From positions 1 through 7,444 of the forward strand of contig DYHU01000195.1 of assembly GCA_020724025.1 (NCBI GenBank): a DNA stretch of 7,444 nt, in the 5' to 3' direction. The position numbers were made by a program, and so were the translations under genes. Source of the stretch: Syntrophorhabdus sp. Its GTDB lineage: Bacteria > Desulfobacterota > BSN033 > UBA1163. The notes under the pieces were generated by a model, which did no database searches, was not told the origin of the DNA, and saw only the letters and a program-made list of their open reading frames with translations. This document shows positions 1 to 5,540 of the stretch, in pieces (the stretch's first letter is position 1; every line of letters starts with the position of its first letter).

Positions 1-48
1 CTTACGCAGACTCTCGGCTGTTGAAAGTCCTTCCTTCTCGTTTCCCAT
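1..48 (-). CDS. 5' end of a gene cut by the left edge; possibly a second P-type ATPase
   Basis: Sixteen codons are visible, beginning with an ATG at 46-48 and reading MGNEKEGLSTAESLRK, open to the window edge. A G-rich Shine-Dalgarno sequence (AAGGGGG) lies just upstream, and a strong promoter with two palindromic operators lies further upstream, so this is very likely a true start. The stretch GLSTAE followed by basic residues resembles the segment near the N-terminus of P-type ATPases: the ATPase at 335-3007 has CGLSKAEADRRL at residues 22-33. A second cation or proton pump is therefore possible, but sixteen residues cannot establish this. That a gene starts here is well supported; its identity is only suggestive. 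Confidence 0.6.
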   Translation of the reverse strand, partial: MGNEKEGLSTAESLRK

Positions 49-74
49 AACAACCCCCTTTCTCAAAATAGAAT

Positions 75-102
75 GTGGAAAGTAGAGGGTGGAAGGTGGA
101 TA
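75..102. repeat. Degenerate heptad repeat, four units
   Basis: Four consecutive 7-bp units read GTGGAAA, GTAGAGG, GTGGAAG and GTGGATA on the plus strand. They lie in the untranslated leader of the minus-strand gene starting at 48, between its downstream palindrome and its ribosome binding site. In the transcript the units are pyrimidine-rich. The repeat is short and imperfect, so it may be simple-sequence drift rather than a functional element. Confidence 0.4.
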
Positions 103-124
103 AGCCCCCTTCCCCTCATGCTTA

Positions 125-144
125 AAGTTCACGATAGTGAACTT
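125..144. promoter_or_regulatory. Palindromic operator candidate, downstream copy
   Basis: This is a perfect 8-bp inverted repeat, AAGTTCAC-GATA-GTGAACTT. Its 16-bp core matches the palindrome at 236-251 except for one base in the central tetrad. It lies about 25-45 nt downstream of the start expected from the promoter at 178-207, that is, in the leader of the minus-strand gene beginning at 48. A dimeric repressor bound here would block elongation or promoter escape. A hairpin in the leader RNA is an alternative role. The cognate regulator is unknown. Confidence 0.65.
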
Positions 145-177
145 ATCAACCCCCCTTTAATACCTCAACTCATTCAA

Positions 178-207
178 ATTATTAAATTACATTTATATCT
201 TTGTCAA
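178..207 (-). promoter_or_regulatory. Strong sigma70-type promoter for the gene starting at 48
   Basis: On the minus strand a perfect -35 box TTGACA (202-207) is followed by an 18-bp AT-rich spacer and AATAAT (178-183), a five-of-six match to the -10 consensus. The predicted start is near 170, leaving a leader of roughly 120 nt before the ATG at 48. The surrounding DNA is markedly AT-rich. The promoter sits between two near-identical palindromes, which suggests it is tightly repressed or switched. Confidence 0.7.
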
Positions 208-235
208 GCGATATTTTATGTCCTCCCTGGACAGA

Positions 236-251
236 GTTCACAATAGTGAAC
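236..251. promoter_or_regulatory. Palindromic operator candidate, upstream copy
   Basis: GTTCAC-AATA-GTGAAC is a perfect 6-bp inverted repeat with a 4-bp centre. It is the second copy of the motif at 125-144, with centres 109 bp apart. It lies about 30 bp upstream of the -35 box at 202-207, and between that promoter and the stop codon of the cation ATPase at 335. No T-run follows it on the minus strand, so a terminator for the ATPase operon is less likely than a protein-binding site. Confidence 0.65.
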
Positions 252-334
252 CTTGCCTCTAACAACGCTTCCTTTTTTGTATAGGCTTAAATCGGTGATT
301 TTGATCGCACTGAAAAACATTATCCTCTTCTTGC

Positions 335-3007
335 TTATATCAGCTCCCCAAACCACCCGTGTCTCTCCATCCATTTCGCTACTTCCAAGACCGGGGAGAC
401 GGTAAAAGCCAGGGCAACCACAATCACCCAGTCGATCAGAGGCAGGCTGAACGTCCCAAGGGGTGTCTGAAGGAATGGCAGATACACGACCAGGGCAAGA
501 AGTCCGAGTTCCCACAGGATAGCGAGATTCAGCCACTTATTGGCAAAAGGCTGATTTAGAACCGAATTTCTGTCAGAGCGGAAGTTGTACGCTTTGAAGA
601 ACTGGATCAGCACAAGGGAAACAAAGGTCATCGTCATCGCCTCTTCGATGCTACGTCCGGAGTGAAGCGCCCAGATGAATAGCCCAATGTTGACAGCGGC
701 TGACCACAATCCACCCAAGAGCATGAGGGTAATCACAGGGCGAGTGAAGATACCTGTGCGCGGATTTCTCGGTTTGCGACGCATCAGGTCCGCCTCCGGC
801 GGGTCTACGGCGAGCGCAAGAGCCGGTAAGCCATCTGTGGCCAGATTGACATAAAGGATTTGAACCGCACTCAGGGGCAGAGGCAGACCCAGAAGGGTGG
901 CCGCCGCCATCAGACAGATTTCACCGATGTTGGATGAAAGCAGAAACATGAGGTATTTCTTAATGTTGTCGAAAACGCCTCGGCCCTCTTCGACTGCGGC
1001 GACAATGGAGGCAAAATTGTCATCCGTCAGTGTCATGGCGGCTGCCTCCTTCGTTACATCCGTTCCGGTAATACCCATGGCGATGCCAATGTCGGCCTTC
1101 TTAAGCGCAGGGGCATCGTTTACTCCATCGCCGGTCATGGCAACAAAGTGTCCCTTTTTTTGTAGGGCGGTTACAACGCGAAGTTTGTGCGCGGGAGAAA
1201 CGCGAGCATAGACATCGATGTCTCCCACCCTGTCTTCTAATTCGCTCTCATTCATTGCCTCCAACTCCACCCCTGTGACGATAGATCCGTCCATGAGAAT
1301 CCCCAATTCCCGAGCAATCGCCTCTGCCGTGAGCGGATGGTCGCCCGTAATCATGACAGGCTTAATCCCAGCCTCTTTGCAAACTTGGACCGCTCCCTTG
1401 ACCTCCAACCTTGGTGGATCGATCATCCCCACCAACCCGAGAAAGACCATTTCCTTCTCGGCCCTCTCCAGAGTGGCATCCGTTTTTTGAGCCACGGCAA
1501 GCACACGCAGGGCCTCGCTGGCCATCTGTCTTGCAGAAAGAAGAATCGCCTCCCTCTCCGAGGCATCAAGAGAAACTTGACCTCTTTCGGTGAGCTGTCC
1601 TGCGCAGGAGTTGAGAATAACCTCTGGGGCGCCTTTCGAATACGCAACGATGCCATGAGGGGATTCATGGAGCGTGGTCATTCGCTTTGTTTCAGAAGTG
1701 AATGGAATTTCGTTAAGCCGTGGAAACTGACTATCCAGTTCGTTCCTGTGGAGACCGGCCTTCGCCGCAACCACCACAAGGGCCCCTTCGGTGGGGTCGC
1801 CTTTAATATGCCATTGGCCATGATCGCCATCTCGTGACAGATGAGCGTCAGAGGCAAGGACGCCCCCCCTTAGCAGTGTGATCAACTGTGAGAATGGGTC
1901 GATCAGAGAACCATTTAGTGAGAATTTCCCATGAGGTTCGTAACCTGCCCCGGAAACTTCCAACATTTTGCCGGCAACAAAGACCTTGCGCACGGTCATT
2001 TCATCTTTGGTCAGCGTTCCGGTTTTGTCCGAACAGATGACAGAGGTGCAGCCTAGGGTTTCAACCGCCGGCAGACGCCTGATGAGGGCATTCCGTTTGA
2101 CCATCCGTTGGACGCCAATGGCGAGGGAGATGGTGACGACAGCCGGCAATGCCTCCGGAACCACCGCCACAGCCAAAGCGATGCCGAAGATCAGCATTTC
2201 CAGAAGAGGCTGCCCACGGAAAAAACCGAGAGCGACGATCAAAAGAACAACCACAATCGCTGCCCGGGCAAGAAGATGGCCGACCTTGTCGAGGTTCTGT
2301 TGAAGAGGCGTCTTGCCCGTTTCAACGCTCTGAAGCAGCTTGGCGATCTTTCCAAACTCGGTCTGCATCCCCGTGGCAACCACCACGCCACGGCCCCGTC
2401 CATAGGTGACAACGGTGCCCGCATAGGCTATATTCTTCCGATCCCCTATGGCCAATTCGCTGTCTTCCAGGGCTGCGGCTTGTTTCTCCACGGGAACCGA
2501 CTCTCCGGTAAGAGGGGCTTCTTCGATCTGAAGGTTGATGGCCTCGATAAGCCTGCTATCCGCAGAAATCCGGTCGCCTGCCCTGATCAGAATGATGTCG
2601 CCGGGAACGAGATCCCGGGCCGGAATAACCTCCTCCTTTCCATCACGAATAACGGTTGCCGTAGGAGCAGCCATTTTTTTTAACGCCTCAATGGCGCGCT
2701 CAGCACGATACTCCTGGACAAAACCCAGCAGTACGGCGAAGAGCATAATAACCGATATGGCAATGGCTTCGACCGTATGCCCAAGAAGGGCTGAAAGAAC
2801 GATGGCGACGAGTAAAATGATAATGAGGATGTTCTTGAACTGTTCTCCCAGCATGCTCCAGGGTGATGACCGACGAGCGGCTTCCAGTTCATTTGGCCCA
2901 TGTTCAGCCAGGCGCCGATCAGCTTCTGCCTTGCTCAAACCACAATCTCTATCACTTTTAAGTGCTGATATCACTTCGTTGATGGTCATCCGGTGCCAAT
3001 GGCTCAT
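335..3007 (-). CDS. Ca2+-type (P2A) cation-transporting P-type ATPase
   Basis: This 890-residue protein is full length for a bacterial P2A pump, which uses ATP to export cations (probably Ca2+) across the cytoplasmic membrane. In order it shows an N-terminal cation-ATPase domain (about 1-75), an actuator loop with TGES (167-170), membrane segment 4 with PEALP (284-288), the phosphorylation motif DKTGT with Asp327, the nucleotide-binding motifs KGDPTEGAL (402-410) and KGAPE (458-462), TGDHP (554-558) and the hinge TGDGVNDAP (625-633). About ten membrane segments are visible, including SSNIGE (691-696) and NLATDG (721-726), which match the Ca2+-binding regions of SERCA. Gln802 falls where SERCA site I has a membrane-8 glutamate, which hints at one Ca2+ per cycle. 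The start is fixed by a GGGAGGG ribosome binding site. The ATG overlaps the preceding gene's stop as ATGA, implying translational coupling. The P-type family is certain; the exact ion is inferred. Confidence 0.96.
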   Translation of the reverse strand: MSHWHRMTINEVISALKSDRDCGLSKAEADRRLAEHGPNELEAARRSSPWSMLGEQFKNILIIILLVAIVLSALLGHTVEAIAISVIMLFAVLLGFVQEYRAERAIEALKKMAAPTATVIRDGKEEVIPARDLVPGDIILIRAGDRISADSRLIEAINLQIEEAPLTGESVPVEKQAAALEDSELAIGDRKNIAYAGTVVTYGRGRGVVVATGMQTEFGKIAKLLQSVETGKTPLQQNLDKVGHLLARAAIVVVLLIVALGFFRGQPLLEMLIFGIALAVAVVPEALPAVVTISLAIGVQRMVKRNALIRRLPAVETLGCTSVICSDKTGTLTKDEMTVRKVFVAGKMLEVSGAGYEPHGKFSLNGSLIDPFSQLITLLRGGVLASDAHLSRDGDHGQWHIKGDPTEGALVVVAAKAGLHRNELDSQFPRLNEIPFTSETKRMTTLHESPHGIVAYSKGAPEVILNSCAGQLTERGQVSLDASEREAILLSARQMASEALRVLAVAQKTDATLERAEKEMVFLGLVGMIDPPRLEVKGAVQVCKEAGIKPVMITGDHPLTAEAIARELGILMDGSIVTGVELEAMNESELEDRVGDIDVYARVSPAHKLRVVTALQKKGHFVAMTGDGVNDAPALKKADIGIAMGITGTDVTKEAAAMTLTDDNFASIVAAVEEGRGVFDNIKKYLMFLLSSNIGEICLMAAATLLGLPLPLSAVQILYVNLATDGLPALALAVDPPEADLMRRKPRNPRTGIFTRPVITLMLLGGLWSAAVNIGLFIWALHSGRSIEEAMTMTFVSLVLIQFFKAYNFRSDRNSVLNQPFANKWLNLAILWELGLLALVVYLPFLQTPLGTFSLPLIDWVIVVALAFTVSPVLEVAKWMERHGWFGELI

Positions 3008-3468
3008 CTTTTATTCCCTCCCTGACACGAAATCTTCAAGAGTCTCCGCCACCTCATCTGGCGATACCTGTAAAACACGCTGGCAAAAAGCCAGACCGGT
3101 AAAGTCATTAACCCCGCCTCAATTTCTATCCGGTCTATGTATGAAGCTTTTCCATCCGGCGACCGGCCTACCTTGATCCAATGGTTCCATCTTTTTATGA
3201 ACCCACTCCGTTCGTTGGAAAGGATCTCCATCCTCTTGTTGTCCACACGCACGACCTTTAAATGGTGCTTCCACCACGCCGGTAGGATATGAAAGAAAAG
3301 GAGCCTGGTCTCTATCTTATCTCCTTCCTTCCATATATCCGGGAATGTATCGGACCCAAGAAAACCCATCATCCCCCTTGTAACATAGATTAACGTTTTC
3401 GATTTTTTCAGCTCTTTCCAAACAATTTCCGGAGAGGCGTCAAACCGAGTCTTTATTTCAGCGATCAT
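3004..3468 (-). CDS. SRPBCC (START-like) fold protein
   Basis: This 154-residue protein looks like a single-domain SRPBCC protein, a helix-grip fold with a hydrophobic ligand pocket. The N-terminus (IKTRFDASPEIVWKEL, 5-20) is the typical first strand and helix. Near the C-terminus, YIDRIEIEAG (110-119) is followed by a long helix ending in YRYRQMRWRRLL (133-144), as in family members related to polyketide cyclases and lipid-binding proteins. Tryptophans and basic residues at 62-72 and 93-97 could contact membrane or ligand. There is no signal peptide, so it is probably cytoplasmic. A GAGGAGGG ribosome binding site lies just before the ATG, 44 nt after the zinc-ribbon gene. Its stop overlaps the ATPase start by 4 nt, so the two proteins are probably made together. 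The ligand and the role beside the pump are unknown. Confidence 0.8.
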   Translation of the reverse strand: MIAEIKTRFDASPEIVWKELKKSKTLIYVTRGMMGFLGSDTFPDIWKEGDKIETRLLFFHILPAWWKHHLKVVRVDNKRMEILSNERSGFIKRWNHWIKVGRSPDGKASYIDRIEIEAGLMTLPVWLFASVFYRYRQMRWRRLLKISCQGGNKR

Positions 3469-3512
3469 AACCCTCCTCTTTTGCCTCTTAGTCCCATAAT
3501 CAACCAGCAGTA

Positions 3513-3797
3513 TTAGTCAAAAATGTCAAAGAGCTTTCCGAAACGCGACTTTTTCTTGTAACGGTAATGATCGTCGTGGTCTTTCTCGTAGTAATCCTTA
3601 TCGTGGTGCTCTACTCGCTTCGCTCTCACCGGACGGAATTCTTCATCCAGGGATGCCTCGGCTTCTGTCATATGAGAGATGATTTTCCCCAACTCTCCCT
3701 TGTCAAGCCAGATTCCCCCACATGTCGGACAATGATCGATCACTACGCCATGCTTCGTCGCCTCAGTCATTTTGATTTCACATCTCGGACAATTCAT
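3513..3797 (-). CDS. zf-TFIIB-type zinc-ribbon protein with charged tail
   Basis: This 94-residue protein has an N-terminal zinc ribbon of the zf-TFIIB type: Cys3 and Cys6 (CPRC), then Cys23 and Cys26 (CPTCGGIWLDKGEL), which should bind one Zn2+. The GGIWLDKGEL segment is the family signature. After a short helix come residues 62-80, rich in His, Asp, Tyr and Lys, and a basic-then-hydrophobic end (SRFGKLFDIFD) common in this family. No catalytic residues are seen. Members are poorly characterised, and roles in protein interaction or chaperone-like binding are speculative. The start is supported by an AAGGAG sequence upstream. It lies 46 nt after htpX and 44 nt before the SRPBCC gene. The family is secure; the function is unknown. 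Confidence 0.85.
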   Translation of the reverse strand: MNCPRCEIKMTEATKHGVVIDHCPTCGGIWLDKGELGKIISHMTEAEASLDEEFRPVRAKRVEHHDKDYYEKDHDDHYRYKKKSRFGKLFDIFD

Positions 3798-3843
3798 TTT
3801 TCTTCTCCTTCCAATTTTTCAATCTTTCGTTTAGTTGAAATCT

Positions 3844-4692
3844 TCATGATCTCCACGCCATAGATTCGAGCCTTGAAATCCTCTCTTCAATCGGTGGGTG
3901 GGTGCTAAAAAGCCTCAGCAAGCCCCCGCCTGAAAGAGGATTGACGATAAACATGTGTGACGTCGCGGGATTGGCCTCCATGGGTATTCTCTGGGAGGCA
4001 GCGTGAAGTTTTTTAAGGGCATTTGACAGAGATAAAGGATTCCCTGCAATCTTGGCTCCACCCTGGTCTGCCCCGTATTCCCTTGAGCGAGAAATCGCCA
4101 TCTGGACCAACATCGCCGCGATGGGGCCGACAATCATCATGGCGAATGCGGCGACCGGGCTGCCCCCTCTCTCCTCGTCCTGTCTCCCTCCTCCGAATAG
4201 TGCTGCCCATTGCGCCATCTGTGCAAGGTAGCTGATAGCACCTGCAATCGTCGCCGCGACAGTACCAACAAGGATATCCCTGTGTTTGATATGGGCAAGC
4301 TCATGCCCAATCACACCCGCAAGTTCCTCTTTCGTCAGAATCCCCATGAGTCCCGTGGTTACAGCAACGGCTCCATGTTTCGGATCCCTTCCTGTTGCAA
4401 AAGCATTTGGCTGGTCTGCATCCATCAGGTAGACCTTGGGCATGGGGAGTTGCCCCATAGAGGCAAGCCTCCTGACGATACCATAAAGGTCGGGAGCCTC
4501 TGCCTCTGTGACTTGTCTCGCCCCGTACATCCTGAGCACGATCTTGTCACTAAACCAATAGGTAATGAAGTTCATTGCAAAAGCTATAACCAAAGCGACT
4601 GTCATACCAGACCTGCCTCCCAGCAGTGCTCCAATAAAAACAAACATGAGAGTCAATGTCACCATCAAAACAACGGTCTTCAAATTGTTCAT
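3844..4692 (-). CDS. htpX: HtpX family membrane-bound zinc metalloprotease (M48)
   Basis: This 282-residue protein has the HtpX layout, close to the roughly 290 residues usual for the family. Two N-terminal membrane segments (about 5-24 and 29-48) come first. The zinc motif HELAH follows at 130-134 with catalytic Glu131, then two more hydrophobic segments (about 141-165 and 178-200) and the third zinc ligand Glu205 in SREYGAD. The C-terminal [15 protein letters not shown] (262-276) is characteristic. HtpX degrades misfolded or damaged inner-membrane proteins with its active site in the cytoplasm, alongside FtsH in Escherichia coli. The reading frame extends 11 codons further to a TTG, but AGGAGGT lies 6 nt before the ATG at 4692, so that start is chosen. 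It follows the winged-helix gene by 64 nt and heads a run with the zinc-ribbon, SRPBCC and ATPase genes. Confidence 0.96.
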   Translation of the reverse strand: MNNLKTVVLMVTLTLMFVFIGALLGGRSGMTVALVIAFAMNFITYWFSDKIVLRMYGARQVTEAEAPDLYGIVRRLASMGQLPMPKVYLMDADQPNAFATGRDPKHGAVAVTTGLMGILTKEELAGVIGHELAHIKHRDILVGTVAATIAGAISYLAQMAQWAALFGGGRQDEERGGSPVAAFAMMIVGPIAAMLVQMAISRSREYGADQGGAKIAGNPLSLSNALKKLHAASQRIPMEANPATSHMFIVNPLSGGGLLRLFSTHPPIEERISRLESMAWRS

Positions 4693-4698
4693 CTTCTT

Positions 4699-4705
4699 AC
4701 CTCCT
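4699..4705 (-). promoter_or_regulatory. Ribosome binding site that fixes the htpX start
   Basis: AGGAGGT, a near-perfect Shine-Dalgarno sequence on the minus strand, lies 6 nt before the ATG at 4690-4692. It falls inside the upstream in-frame extension that would begin with TTG at 4725, which argues that those extra codons are not translated. Confidence 0.85.
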
Positions 4706-4756
4706 GAGCATTGAAAAGCTGACAAACAAAAAACACTTATGAAAGGAATCTTCTCC

Positions 4757-5017
4757 TCATTTGTTCCACGAACTGGTATATTGGGTTTCTGATGACTTTA
4801 AAGCCCAATAATCTTTCTTTAGACTGATTTTCTCAACAACTCCTCTTTTATGAAGATGCTCTAAAGTCCTCTCTATATCTGCTACCGATACCCTGTCCTT
4901 CCCATTGTTCACATCGTTAAGTTCATACCAGAGTTGTAATGGGTTCAGTTGTTTGTAAAGTGAAAGAATATGTATAATATTCTCATTAAGTGATTTCATA
5001 CTCTTTTGGTCTTCCAT
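4757..5017 (-). CDS. Small winged-helix-like protein, possible operon regulator
   Basis: This 86-residue protein is not assigned to a named family. It reads as a short helix ([13 protein letters not shown], 11-23), a second helix ([10 protein letters not shown], 27-36), a recognition-like helix ([18 protein letters not shown], 44-61) and a hairpin ([13 protein letters not shown], 61-73). That is the order expected in a winged helix-turn-helix. No ligand domain or metal-binding cysteines are present. The frame extends upstream to a TTG at 5119, but GGAGG lies 7 nt before the ATG at 5017, so the shorter form is chosen. It is the first gene of the presumed htpX-ATPase operon and could regulate it. 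The 191-nt gap upstream shows only a weak AACCG/CGGTT stem (5085-5102) and no clear promoter. The fold and the regulatory role are both inferred. Confidence 0.7.
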   Translation of the reverse strand: MEDQKSMKSLNENIIHILSLYKQLNPLQLWYELNDVNNGKDRVSVADIERTLEHLHKRGVVEKISLKKDYWALKSSETQYTSSWNK

Positions 5018-5022
5018 TCCAC

Positions 5023-5030
5023 AACCTCCC
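5023..5030 (-). promoter_or_regulatory. Ribosome binding site that fixes the winged-helix gene start
   Basis: GGGAGGTT on the minus strand contains GGAGG at 7 nt from the ATG at 5015-5017, which is ideal spacing. The alternative TTG at 5119 has an AAGGAG only 3 nt away, too close for normal initiation. Confidence 0.75.
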
Positions 5031-5208
5031 AATGTACGTTTGGTTGACGATTTCAGACACCCTTGTTCCCTCAGCCTGATCGCTAACCGCAAAGTTACGG
5101 TTGTCTTTAGGGTAATCAAGGCTCCTTCATCTTTATTAACAACTTTTCCTTATTCCCTATGAGGAAGTCGACTGAAGGATAGAAGGTGTTTCCCGGTTGA
5201 TAAAATAT

Positions 5209-5469
5209 TTAAAGGATAGATGTGGGCGGGCGAAATATTGATTTCACAAATCCCTGATCATTTAGGGCATTAATCCTAATTCTTATCAAGCAAAACTCAT
5301 GCGTTGGAAGATAGGAATCCCTCTGGTTTGAAAGATAATGGTCGTCCCAATCTGAAAAAAGATGGTCAAAACAGACTGGTATTTCGGGTCCAGAGTGACA
5401 AAATGTCTCAACGCTTAAAGCCACTAACAGAAAAATTGAAATAGAAACATTGATAATCAGTTTTAGCAT
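5209..5469 (-). CDS. Small putative exported protein of unknown function
   Basis: From the ATG at 5469 this gives 86 residues: a short basic N-terminus, a hydrophobic stretch (about 4-20, LIINVSISIFLLVALSV) typical of a signal peptide or membrane anchor, then a polar region. The polar part contains three cysteines (one right after the hydrophobic stretch), CFDHLF and several Asp/His residues, and it ends in SIFRPPTSIL. Small exported proteins ending in IFRPP-type tails occur near heavy-metal efflux genes in many bacteria; that likeness is from memory and unverified. The frame extends 12 codons further to a TTG at 5505, but that TTG is also the first base of a TTGACA box. Neither start has a strong ribosome binding site, so the gene is less certain than its neighbours. 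It lies 71 nt after the radical-SAM-like gene. Confidence 0.5.
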   Translation of the reverse strand: MLKLIINVSISIFLLVALSVETFCHSGPEIPVCFDHLFSDWDDHYLSNQRDSYLPTHEFCLIRIRINALNDQGFVKSIFRPPTSIL

Positions 5470-5476
5470 ACCAATT

Positions 5477-5505
5477 TTTTTAACCGATAAAATTGTTTTT
5501 GTCAA
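5477..5505 (-). promoter_or_regulatory. Candidate sigma70-type promoter
   Basis: On the minus strand TTGACA (5500-5505) is followed by a 17-bp AT-rich spacer and TAAAAA (5477-5482), a perfect -35 and a four-of-six -10. The transcript would begin near 5470, almost at the ATG of the small exported protein, giving a leaderless message, or it could serve the winged-helix operon further on. AT-rich DNA produces such matches by chance. Confidence 0.35.
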
Positions 5506-5540
5506 TTCAACAAGGATTTCTTCTTACATAACCTATCAAA

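Noticed and set aside
118..246. A 42-codon plus-strand frame spanning both palindromes
   Set aside because: It overlaps a convincing minus-strand promoter, has no ribosome binding site, and its ends are set by the palindromes rather than by coding signals.
236..334. Rho-independent terminator after the cation ATPase
   Set aside because: The palindrome at 236-251 is AT-centred and not followed by a U-run on the minus strand, and no other stable stem plus T-run is present. The end of the operon transcript remains undefined.
2535..3176. A 213-codon open frame on the plus strand, and a 191-codon one at 2108-2683
   Set aside because: Both lie antisense to the P-type ATPase, whose motifs are unambiguous. 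Their translations show no domain features and are shadows of its codon use.
5018..5119. N-terminal extension of the winged-helix gene to a TTG
   Set aside because: The TTG has its Shine-Dalgarno sequence too close, and a well-spaced GGAGG precedes the ATG at 5017.
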